From the NCBI GenBank assembly GCA_046729975.1, contig JBKPHS010000184.1, positions 1-19,668 of the forward strand: 19,668 nucleotides of DNA. The letters run 5' to 3'. The stretch comes from JBKPHS01 sp046729975. Lineage in GTDB: Bacteria; Actinomycetota; Thermoleophilia; Solirubrobacterales; Thermoleophilaceae. Position numbers and translations under genes: made by a program. Under the pieces are notes generated by a model. It saw only the letters and a program-made list of their open reading frames with translations. It was not told the origin of the DNA and searched no databases. Positions within the stretch are counted from its first letter, which is position 1. Each line of letters starts with the position of its first letter. This document shows, piece after piece, positions 9,426 to 15,006 of the stretch.

Positions 9426-10807
9426 GGCCGGCGTCCCTTCCAGAACGCGGCGTCCTGCTCGCCGAGCGGGGTCGAGGGTGGCGCGTCCGCGAAGAACTCG
9501 CTCGCCAGGGCGTGCCAGTCGGCGCCGGCGCGGAGCTCGCCCAGCACGGCGAAGATCAACGCTTCCATTCGCCGGATCAGGAGCGCCTGCGGGGGAACCG
9601 TCTGGCGGCGCATCTGGTCGAAGTAGGGCGAGCGCGGGGAGCCTCCCGCCTCCATCAGCTCGCTCACGTACTCGGGCGAGAGCCGCCTGAAGCCCGGGAC
9701 CAGGAACCACTCGCCGGCGAGCGTGAGCTGCGCGAGCACGGCGTCGGACTCGAACGCCTCCGGCTCCGGCAGGTAGCCGAGCTTCGCGAACCAGCGGTAC
9801 GTCTCCTCGGCATCGCCCGCCACGACCGCACGCGCCAGGGCCTGCTCGCCGGCCAGGTACTCCGGGTCGATCTGCCGCATGAGCCCGAAGTCCAGGAACG
9901 TCACCCGGCCGTCGGGACGCAGCAGGTAGTTGCCGGGGTGCGGGTCGCCCGACACGCGCGAGAGCCGCAGCAGCAGCGAGTAGTAGAAACGGAAGAGGAT
10001 CTCGCCGAACCTGTCGCGGTCCGCTTCGTCGAGCCGCTTGACCTCGGGGAAGCGCAGGCCCGCGACGTACTCGGTCACGAGCACGCGCCGGGTCGAGAGC
10101 GACGTGTCGACCGCCGGCACGTGGATGAACGGATGCCCGCGGAAGGCACGCTCGACCTGGCGCTGGTTCTGGGCCTCGAGCTCGTAGTCGAGCTCCTCGG
10201 AGACGCGCTCTCGCAGCTCAGCCGCGAGCGCCTTCGCGTCGAGCCCCGGAGCCAGGCGCTTCACGAGCGGGAGGAAGACCTGGATGTTGCGCAGGTCGGC
10301 CTCGACCGCCTCGGCAACGCCCGGATACTGCACCTTCACCGCCACCTGCCGCCCGTCCGTCGTGGTCGCGCGGTGGACCTGGCCGATCGACGCGGCGGCG
10401 AACGCCTCTTCCTCGAAGTCGCTGAAGAACTCCGACACCGGCCCGCCGAGCTCCTCGCGGATCAGCTTCTCCATCCGCTTGAACGGCACCGGCGGGACCT
10501 GGTCGCGCAGCGACGCCAGCGTCTCCTTGAAGTGCTCGCGCTCCTCCTCGGGAATCGCCACGAAGTCGACCGTCGAGAGCACCTGCCCGACCTTCATCGC
10601 CGCGCCGCGCATCTGCCCGAGCTGCTCGACCAGCTCGCGAGCGATCGACATCGACCGCTCCTCCATCGCGCGCTGCGCGCCTTCCTCGCTGCGGGTGCGG
10701 TTGGCGAGGCGCGTGCCTGCGTAGCGAAGGCTCTGACCCGCCACCAGCCCGCCGAAGCGGGCCGTCCGGTTCACCCGCCCGGTGGGCGGTCCCTTCCGAT
10801 CGGCCAT
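9422..10807 (-). CDS. ABC1/AarF/UbiB-family atypical kinase
   Basis: This protein of 461 residues starts at ATG 10807. It carries the UbiB signatures: the K-x-G-Q motif in the N-terminal extension (MRGAAMKVGQVLSTV), the alanine-rich AAASIGQVHRA loop replacing a glycine-rich loop, the VAVKVQYPG lysine, the DPHPGNYLLR catalytic loop and the LDFGLMRQ metal-binding motif. Family members such as UbiB, Coq8 and plant ABC1K proteins bind ATP and act in ubiquinone or prenyl-lipid metabolism. A role in quinone or lipid handling is only an inference in an actinomycete that would use menaquinone. No transmembrane helices are obvious at the C-terminus. The gene is convergent with the molybdoenzyme, sharing a CTAG for both stops, and divergent from the metalloprotease. 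Confidence 0.9.
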   Translation of the reverse strand: MADRKGPPTGRVNRTARFGGLVAGQSLRYAGTRLANRTRSEEGAQRAMEERSMSIARELVEQLGQMRGAAMKVGQVLSTVDFVAIPEEEREHFKETLASLRDQVPPVPFKRMEKLIREELGGPVSEFFSDFEEEAFAAASIGQVHRATTTDGRQVAVKVQYPGVAEAVEADLRNIQVFLPLVKRLAPGLDAKALAAELRERVSEELDYELEAQNQRQVERAFRGHPFIHVPAVDTSLSTRRVLVTEYVAGLRFPEVKRLDEADRDRFGEILFRFYYSLLLRLSRVSGDPHPGNYLLRPDGRVTFLDFGLMRQIDPEYLAGEQALARAVVAGDAEETYRWFAKLGYLPEPEAFESDAVLAQLTLAGEWFLVPGFRRLSPEYVSELMEAGGSPRSPYFDQMRRQTVPPQALLIRRMEALIFAVLGELRAGADWHALASEFFADAPPSTPLGEQDAAFWKGRRP

Positions 10808-10813
10808 CGACGG

Positions 10814-10819
10814 GTTATA
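10814..10819 (-). promoter_or_regulatory. Candidate -10 (TATAAC) for leaderless UbiB-like gene
   Basis: On the minus strand TATAAC ends six bases before the ATG at 10807, so transcription would begin at or within a base or two of the start codon. No Shine-Dalgarno lies in between. The hexamer is close to the consensus TATAAT. Confidence 0.5.
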
Positions 10820-10846
10820 CGGCAGCGACCGGGCCGGCCGCCCACT

Positions 10847-10874
10847 ACGGCCGCGACGCGCTCCTCGCGGCCGT
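10847..10874. promoter_or_regulatory. Perfect 10-bp inverted repeat between divergent genes, possible operator
   Basis: ACGGCCGCGA (10847-10856) and TCGCGGCCGT (10865-10874) are exact reverse complements around an eight-base centre. The repeat lies between the -10 elements of the UbiB-like gene (10814-10819, minus) and the protease gene (10896-10901, plus), near where both -35 regions would be. Both genes point away, so a terminator role is unlikely and an operator is more natural. No regulator is identified. Confidence 0.5.
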
Positions 10875-10895
10875 GCGTCTCAACCGCGCCGGGGG

Positions 10896-10923
10896 TAGGA
10901 TCACGTCCAAAGGCAGAAGGAGG
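10896..10923 (+). promoter_or_regulatory. Candidate -10 and Shine-Dalgarno for the secreted protease
   Basis: TAGGAT (10896-10901) matches TANNNT, and AAGGAGG (10917-10923) is a strong ribosome-binding site four bases before ATG 10928. This fixes the protease start despite a long open frame upstream. Confidence 0.5.
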
Positions 10924-10927
10924 CCCG

Positions 10928-11641
10928 ATGATCAGATCATGGCGACCCGCGCTCGCTCTCGCGGTGTCGATTGCTGCCGTATGCGGGATGCTGGCCGCTC
11001 CGGCGTTCGCGGATCGGAGCTCGGTTCGCGAGGCCGTCTACGAGCTCAAGCCGCGGTTTGGACCGCCGCTCGGGCAATGCGTTGCGCCAAGCGACTCGGA
11101 CAGCGCAGCCGCGTTCACGCTTGGAGGCTGGAAGGTGTCCACGCTCAACCTGGCGACGAACGGCCTCAACGTCCCCGCGGGCGTTGACCTCGTGGGCGCG
11201 CTGAACGGGGCTGTCGGCGAGTGGGAGGGCAACACGGACGTGCCGAACAGCGCGTTCAACACCGGGTCCACGACGACAGCCACTCGCTCGCGGCTCGACG
11301 GCGTGAACCTGGTCGCCTTCGGCAAGATCGGCAGCGCCGTGGGCGTAACCCGCTTCTTCATCTCCGGCAGCACGGTGATCGAGTCCGACACCCTGTTGAA
11401 CTCAAAGTACCCCTGGTCGGACGATCTGACCGGCGGCGCCGACGCGAGCGGTGGCTGCAACGGGACAGCCGGCGCTTTCGACGTGCAGGCGGTTCTGACG
11501 CACGAGCTGGGTCACCCGCTCGGGCTGGAGCACATCCTCAACGATGTCCAGACGATGTATCCGGCGATCGGCACCGGCGAGAGTCGCAAGCGCACGCTCG
11601 CGCTGGGCGATAGGGCGGGCGCGAACCAGAAGTACCCCTAG
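10928..11641 (+). CDS. Secreted matrixin-like zinc metalloprotease
   Basis: This 237-residue precursor has an open frame reaching back to 9164, but that portion is antisense to the kinase gene; ATG 10928 has AAGGAGG before it and a proper signal peptide after it. Residues 1-29 (MIRSWRP, hydrophobic core, APAFA) form a Sec signal with likely cleavage before DRSS. The mature protein ends with the metzincin site HELGHPLGLEH at 192-202, with H192, H196 and H202 as zinc ligands and E193 as the general base, and a Met-turn candidate at M210 in TMYPAIG. Two mature cysteines (GQCVAP, GGCNGT) could form a disulfide. There is no propeptide cysteine switch of the animal type. Substrate is unknown. A hairpin follows directly. 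Confidence 0.85.
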   Translation: MIRSWRPALALAVSIAAVCGMLAAPAFADRSSVREAVYELKPRFGPPLGQCVAPSDSDSAAAFTLGGWKVSTLNLATNGLNVPAGVDLVGALNGAVGEWEGNTDVPNSAFNTGSTTTATRSRLDGVNLVAFGKIGSAVGVTRFFISGSTVIESDTLLNSKYPWSDDLTGGADASGGCNGTAGAFDVQAVLTHELGHPLGLEHILNDVQTMYPAIGTGESRKRTLALGDRAGANQKYP

Positions 11642-11643
11642 TG

Positions 11644-11692
11644 GGATAGGCGGGCGAGCCGGATAGGCGGGCGGCTGCGGGTCGCCCGCCTA
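11644..11692. terminator. Bidirectional terminator with a duplicated left arm
   Basis: TAGGCGGGCG occurs at 11647-11656 and 11664-11673 inside a direct repeat GGATAGGCGGGCG (period 17). CGCCCGCCTA at 11683-11692 is the exact reverse complement and can pair with either copy; the nearer pairing has a nine-base loop. It lies just after the protease stop, and its right arm contains the TAG stop of the convergent Tag-like gene, so it can serve both genes. Confidence 0.65.
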
Positions 11693-12148
11693 CCCGCTGC
11701 CGCCGCCCCTGCGGGAGGCGACCCACTCCTCGTGCCGGGGCACCGGCTCGCCGACGACGTGGAGGAAGTAGTACGCGCCCGTGTCGCCGAGGAAGCGGAA
11801 GTTCCTCACGAGGTCGGCCGCCGTGTCCTCGTAGTCGCGGTGGGAGCGCAGCCAGGTCCCGAAGCCGCCGTGCTCGCGGTCCAGGTCGAGCATCGTCGCG
11901 GCGTTCTCGACCGTCGCCTCGATCTTGCGGCGGTTGCGGACGATGCGCGTGTCGGCGGCGAGCCGATCCACGTCCTCCGGCCTGAGCTCCGCGACGCGCT
12001 CGGGGTCGAAGCCTTCGAACGCCTCCCGGAAACCGTCCCACTTGGCGTCGACCACGCGCCAGCTCAAGCCGGACTGGAACACCGCCTTCGTCATGACCTC
12101 GAGATAGTCGGCGAGTCCCTCGGGACGGATCTGCTTCGGGGCTTCCAC
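11690..12148 (-). CDS. DNA-3-methyladenine glycosylase I (Tag)-like HhH protein, probably altered catalytic site
   Basis: This 152-residue protein starts at GTG 12148. From residue about 12 it aligns by eye with E. coli Tag: LEVMTKAVFQSGLSWRVV, FREAFEGFDPERVAEL, EDVDRLAADTRIVRNRRKIEATVENA and FRFLGDTGAYYFLHVVGE. Tag removes 3-methyladenine from DNA. In Tag the matching segment reads CLEGQQAGLSW with the base-contacting E38; here that position is alanine. The N-terminal and C-terminal Cys/His zinc ligands of Tag are also missing. The fold is clear but glycosylase activity is doubtful. The start is supported by TAGTGT seven bases upstream. It diverges from nadC across a 24-base gap. Alternatively it is a DNA-binding or lesion-sensing relative. 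Confidence 0.75.
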   Translation of the reverse strand: MEAPKQIRPEGLADYLEVMTKAVFQSGLSWRVVDAKWDGFREAFEGFDPERVAELRPEDVDRLAADTRIVRNRRKIEATVENAATMLDLDREHGGFGTWLRSHRDYEDTAADLVRNFRFLGDTGAYYFLHVVGEPVPRHEEWVASRRGGGSG

Positions 12149-12155
12149 GCGTTGA

Positions 12156-12165
12156 ACACTAGTCT
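12156..12165. promoter_or_regulatory. Overlapping mirror -10 elements of a divergent leaderless promoter
   Basis: TAGTCT (12160-12165, plus) ends seven bases before the nadC GTG at 12173. TAGTGT (12161-12156, minus) ends seven bases before the Tag-like GTG at 12148. The two hexamers overlap at TA inside the palindrome ACTAGT. Both genes lack a Shine-Dalgarno. No -35 is evident on either strand. Confidence 0.6.
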
Positions 12166-12172
12166 CCGCGCC

Positions 12173-12991
12173 GTGGAGGAGCTGATCGAGCGCGCGCTGG
12201 CGGAGGACATCGGAACGGGCGACGTCACGAGCGCGGCGGTCGTCCCGGACGGCGCTCTCGGCCGCGCCCGAATCGAGCAGAAGGCTGAGGGCGTGCTGGC
12301 CGGGTTGCGCGTGGGAGAGGCGGTGTTCCGCCACGTCGAGCCGGCCCTGCGCTGGCACCGGCACGCGGACGAGGGCGAATGGCGCGAGGGCGGCCTCGTC
12401 GCGGAGGTCGCCGGGCCCGCCCGCTCGATACTCGCGGGTGAGCGCGTGGCGCTCAACTTCATGCAGCGTCTCTCCGGCGTGGCCACCCTCACCGCGCGCT
12501 TCGTGCGCGGGGTCGAGGGAACGGGCGCGCGGATCCTCGACACGCGCAAGACCACGCCCGGCTTGCGTGCGCTCGAGAAGCAGGCGGTGCTGACCGGTGG
12601 CGGCCACAACCACCGCTCCGGGCTGTTCGACGCGGTGCTCGTCAAGGAGAATCACGCCGCGCTCGCCGGAGGTGTGGGGGAGGCGACGAGGCGCGCGATC
12701 GCCGGCGCGCCCAGCGGCCTGACGATTGAGGTCGAGTGCGCGACGCTCGCCGAGGTCGAGGAGGCGCTCGACGCCGGGGCCGGGCGCGTCCTGCTGGACA
12801 ACATGACGACCGACGATCTCCGGCTCGCGGTGGAGCTCGCCCGCGGCCGCGCACAGCTCGAGGCCTCCGGCGGCGTCACGCTCGAGACCGTTCGCGGCAT
12901 CGCCGAGACGGGAGTCGACTTCATCAGCGTCGGCGCGCTCACGCACTCCGCGCCGGCGCTCGATCTCAGCCTCGTGCTGGAGCCGCTGTGA
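12173..12991 (+). CDS. nadC: Quinolinate phosphoribosyltransferase (carboxylating)
   Basis: NadC converts quinolinate and PRPP to nicotinate mononucleotide, CO2 and pyrophosphate in de novo NAD synthesis. The 272-residue protein starts at GTG 12173 (VEELIERALAEDIGTGDVTS, the usual family opening); a longer open frame upstream lies on the opposite-strand Tag-like gene. Signatures are ERVALNFMQRLSGVATLT, the phosphate-binding ILDTRKTTPGLRALEKQAV, GGGHNHRSGLFDAVLVKENH, EVECATLAEVEEALDAGAGRVLLDNM and EASGGVTLETVRGIAETGVDFISVGALTHS. Length and motifs match a complete type II PRTase. Its stop overlaps the GTG of the VOC gene as GTGA. nadA lies one gene downstream on the same strand. Confidence 0.97.
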   Translation: MEELIERALAEDIGTGDVTSAAVVPDGALGRARIEQKAEGVLAGLRVGEAVFRHVEPALRWHRHADEGEWREGGLVAEVAGPARSILAGERVALNFMQRLSGVATLTARFVRGVEGTGARILDTRKTTPGLRALEKQAVLTGGGHNHRSGLFDAVLVKENHAALAGGVGEATRRAIAGAPSGLTIEVECATLAEVEEALDAGAGRVLLDNMTTDDLRLAVELARGRAQLEASGGVTLETVRGIAETGVDFISVGALTHSAPALDLSLVLEPL

Positions 12992-13416
12992 GGGCCGAGC
13001 TCGACCACGTCGACCTGGTCGTCAGCTCGCTCGAGCGAAGCCTCGCCTTCTACCGCGAGTTGCTCCACCCGCTCGGCTGGACACGCGCAACGGAGATCGA
13101 GGGCGAGCGAGACGAGCGAGTCGTCTATCTCGGCGGCGAGCCGCCCAACCGGCCCGTCGCGCTGAGCCTACGTGAAGCCCAGTCGGAGGCGCACTCGCTG
13201 CCCTATGACCGCTACGCCGTGGGCGTCCACCACGTGGCCTTCCGGGCACCCTCGCGCGCAGCCGTCGACGAGCGCGCTCAGTGGCTCCGCGACCAGGACG
13301 CCGAGATCGAAAGCGGTCCAGAGGAATACGGCTACACGCCCGGCTACTACGCGGTCTTCTTCTACGACCCTGACGGGATCAAGCTCGAGATCGTGTTCAA
13401 GCCGCCTCAGAGCTGA
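12988..13416 (+). CDS. VOC-superfamily (glyoxalase/bleomycin-resistance fold) protein
   Basis: This 142-residue protein starts at GTG 12988, overlapping the nadC stop by GTGA, so it is translationally coupled to nadC. Two beta-alpha-beta-beta-beta halves are visible: LDHVDLVVSSLERSLAFYRELL with H7 as first metal ligand, and VGVHHVAFRAPSRAAVDERAQWL with H82, ending in GYYAVFFYDPDGIKLEIVF with E134. These three fit a VOC metal site. The DPDG-x-K-LEIV ending is typical of dioxygenases, glyoxalase I and fosfomycin enzymes alike, so the reaction cannot be named. Its place between nadC and nadA suggests a link to NAD or aldehyde metabolism, which is only an inference. Confidence 0.88.
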   Translation: MRAELDHVDLVVSSLERSLAFYRELLHPLGWTRATEIEGERDERVVYLGGEPPNRPVALSLREAQSEAHSLPYDRYAVGVHHVAFRAPSRAAVDERAQWLRDQDAEIESGPEEYGYTPGYYAVFFYDPDGIKLEIVFKPPQS

Positions 13417-13434
13417 CGGGCCGAGCCACTTCTC

Positions 13435-13494
13435 TACACTTGTCCATAGCAACGGCTCACTCACGTGAGCTTCATTTCGACCCGTTAAACGAGG
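13435..13494 (+). promoter_or_regulatory. nadA: nadA upstream region: candidate -10, palindrome and Shine-Dalgarno
   Basis: TACACT (13435-13440) fits a -10. Downstream lies CTCACGTGAG (13460-13469), a perfect ten-base palindrome overlapping a stem-loop GCTCAC-TCAC-GTGAGC (13455-13470). GAGG (13491-13494) sits six bases before the nadA ATG. The palindrome lies inside the presumed leader, where a repressor or RNA hairpin could act. Confidence 0.4.
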
Positions 13495-13500
13495 CGAAAC

Positions 13501-14520
13501 ATGCAGTCCCTTCCGATGCTCAACGGCGGAGCGCCGGCACCCCTACTCGACGGGGAGGACCTGGCGCGCCTGAAGGACGAGGTGCGCGCGCTGGCGGAGG
13601 AGCGCAACGCGGTGATCCTGGCCCACAACTATCAGGTGCCCGAAGTTCAGGACGTGGCCGACTACGTCGGGGACTCGCTCGGCCTGTCTCGCCAGGCCGC
13701 CGCCGCGGGCGCCGACGTGATCGCCTTCTGCGGGGTCCATTTCATGGCCGAGACGGCCTGCATCCTCTCGCCCGACAAGCAGGTGCTGCTGCCGGACCTC
13801 GGCGCGGGCTGCTCGCTCGCGGACTCGATCACCGCCGAGGAGCTTCGGGCGTGGAAGGCCGACAACTCCGGCGCGGTGGTCGTGATGTACGTGAACACGA
13901 GCGCCGAGGTCAAGGCCGAGACCGACTACTGCTGCACCTCCTCCAACGCCGTTCAGGTGGTGGAGCACATCTGGCGCGAGCACGGGCAGGACACGGAGAT
14001 CCTGTTCGGGCCGGACATGTTCCTTGGCACCTACGTCGAGCGCGTGACGGGCAGGCGGATGAAGGTCTGGATGGGTGAGTGCCACGTGCACGCCGGCATA
14101 CGCCCGGCCGACATCGCCCACGTTCGCGACGAGAACCCCGGAGCCGAGTTCCTGATCCATCCCGAGTGCGGCTGCTCGACGTCGGTGATGGAGTACGTGG
14201 CCGCCGGCGACGTCGACCCCGAGCGCACGCACATGCTCTCCACGAGCGGGATGCTCAAGCACGCGCACGAGTCCGATGCCGACACGTTCATCGTGGCGAC
14301 TGAGACGGGCATGCTGTACCCGCTCGAAGCGGAGAATCCCGGCAAGACCTTCGTGGCCGCCAATCGCGCCGCCGTCTGCCAGTACATGAAGATGATCACG
14401 CTGCCGAAGCTCCGCGACGCGCTGCGTGACGCCGGCGGTCGCTACACCGTCACGGTCGCGCCCGAGATCGCCGAGCGCGCGCGAATCCCCATCGAGCGGA
14501 TGGTGGCGATCGGCGGCTAG
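13501..14520 (+). CDS. nadA: Quinolinate synthase A, [4Fe-4S] enzyme
   Basis: NadA condenses iminoaspartate with dihydroxyacetone phosphate to quinolinate. The 339-residue protein has the three pseudo-repeats of the family: ERNAVILAHNYQVPEVQDVADYVGDSLGLSRQA; then AFCGVHFMAETACILSPDKQVLLPDLGAGCSLADS; then PGAEFLIHPECGCSTSVM and STSGMLKHA. Cluster ligands expected from known structures match C77, C223 (or C225 in the CGC pair) and C293 in AAVCQYMKMITL. VATETGMLYPLE is the usual late motif. ATG 13501 is preceded by GAGG. The gene lies 84 bases after the VOC gene and shares strand and pathway with nadC. The partner nadB (L-aspartate oxidase) is not in this window, so iminoaspartate must come from a gene elsewhere. 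A hairpin follows. Confidence 0.97.
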   Translation: MQSLPMLNGGAPAPLLDGEDLARLKDEVRALAEERNAVILAHNYQVPEVQDVADYVGDSLGLSRQAAAAGADVIAFCGVHFMAETACILSPDKQVLLPDLGAGCSLADSITAEELRAWKADNSGAVVVMYVNTSAEVKAETDYCCTSSNAVQVVEHIWREHGQDTEILFGPDMFLGTYVERVTGRRMKVWMGECHVHAGIRPADIAHVRDENPGAEFLIHPECGCSTSVMEYVAAGDVDPERTHMLSTSGMLKHAHESDADTFIVATETGMLYPLEAENPGKTFVAANRAAVCQYMKMITLPKLRDALRDAGGRYTVTVAPEIAERARIPIERMVAIGG

Positions 14521-14532
14521 GGCCACCGCCGA
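14510..14532 (+). terminator. Hairpin over the nadA stop codon
   Basis: TCGGCGG (14510-14516) and CCGCCGA (14526-14532) are exact complements around a nine-base loop that holds the nadA TAG. It lacks a T-run. The position fits a GC-rich terminator, although formation while ribosomes finish nadA would be hindered. Confidence 0.45.
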
Positions 14533-14541
14533 CCGCCAGGC

Positions 14542-14584
14542 GATAATCGGGCGCGTCCCGTCCGGGCGGTACAGACAGGAGGTG
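14542..14584 (+). promoter_or_regulatory. Candidate -10 and full-length Shine-Dalgarno for the small secreted protein
   Basis: GATAAT (14542-14547) is one base from TATAAT. AGGAGGTG (14577-14584) is complementary to all eight anti-Shine-Dalgarno bases and lies four bases before a TTG at 14589. This strong site decides the TTG start. Confidence 0.55.
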
Positions 14585-14588
14585 CTTC

Positions 14589-14945
14589 TTGAAGCAACGA
14601 CTAGCTCTGGCCGTGGTCCTGACGTTGCTCTTGGGCACAGAGACCGCTCAAGGGCACACGAGTTACGTGACGGTGGACGGCGTGCGGAGTTGGAGCGCCA
14701 TGCAGCGCTTCGTGCCGCCCGACCGGCTGCGGTTACGACTATTCGTCGGACAGCACGAGCTCCGGCCCCGGCAGGTTCGGCAAGGGTCGAGGCGATACTA
14801 CGGGCACGGCGTCGTGGCTCGAGCCACACTGTCAGAGGAGGGCGTGTTCCGGATCAGGTTCACCAGCGCGGAGCGGCGGGTGGTCCGGATCGAGTACGAC
14901 TGCGTCCGGATCCGGGAGGGCAAGCTGCATCCCTGCCCGCAGTAG
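14589..14945 (+). CDS. Small secreted protein of unknown function
   Basis: A TTG start behind a perfect AGGAGGTG opens a 118-residue frame. Residues 1-22 (MKQRLALAVVLTLLLGTETAQG) form a Sec signal peptide with likely cleavage before HTSY. The mature part of about 96 residues is basic, predicted mostly beta: YVTVDGVRSWSAMQRFVPPD, RLRLRLFVGQHELRPRQVRQGSRRYYGHGVV, LSEEGVFRIRFTSAERRVVRIEYDCVRI. Two cysteines near the C-terminus (YDC, HPC) are ten residues apart and could pair. The repeated Arg-hydrophobic alternation resembles a small Ig-like or beta-sandwich fold, but I do not recognise a family. It is a monocistronic-looking gene between nadA and the RibD-C gene, and its strong initiation signals suggest real expression. 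Confidence 0.75.
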   Translation: MKQRLALAVVLTLLLGTETAQGHTSYVTVDGVRSWSAMQRFVPPDRLRLRLFVGQHELRPRQVRQGSRRYYGHGVVARATLSEEGVFRIRFTSAERRVVRIEYDCVRIREGKLHPCPQ

Positions 14946-14994
14946 GCGCGCTGCACCGAACGAAGCTGGAGCGGTTGGGCTTGGACGGACGGGT

Positions 14995-15000
14995 TACGCT
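14995..15000 (+). promoter_or_regulatory. Candidate -10 (TACGCT) for leaderless RibD-C gene
   Basis: TACGCT fits TANNNT and ends six bases before the TTG at 15007. No Shine-Dalgarno is present between them. This makes TTG the probable first codon of a leaderless message. Confidence 0.45.
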
Positions 15001-15006
15001 CCCCGC

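Noticed and set aside
9164..10900. The upstream part of the long plus-strand frame that contains the protease
   Set aside because: It overlaps the molybdoenzyme end and lies antisense to the UbiB-like gene. The ribosome-binding site and signal peptide place the true start at 10928.
13543..14829. A 428-codon minus-strand frame opposite nadA
   Set aside because: nadA is certain on the plus strand. The opposite frame has only His/Val/Asp-rich shadow sequence.
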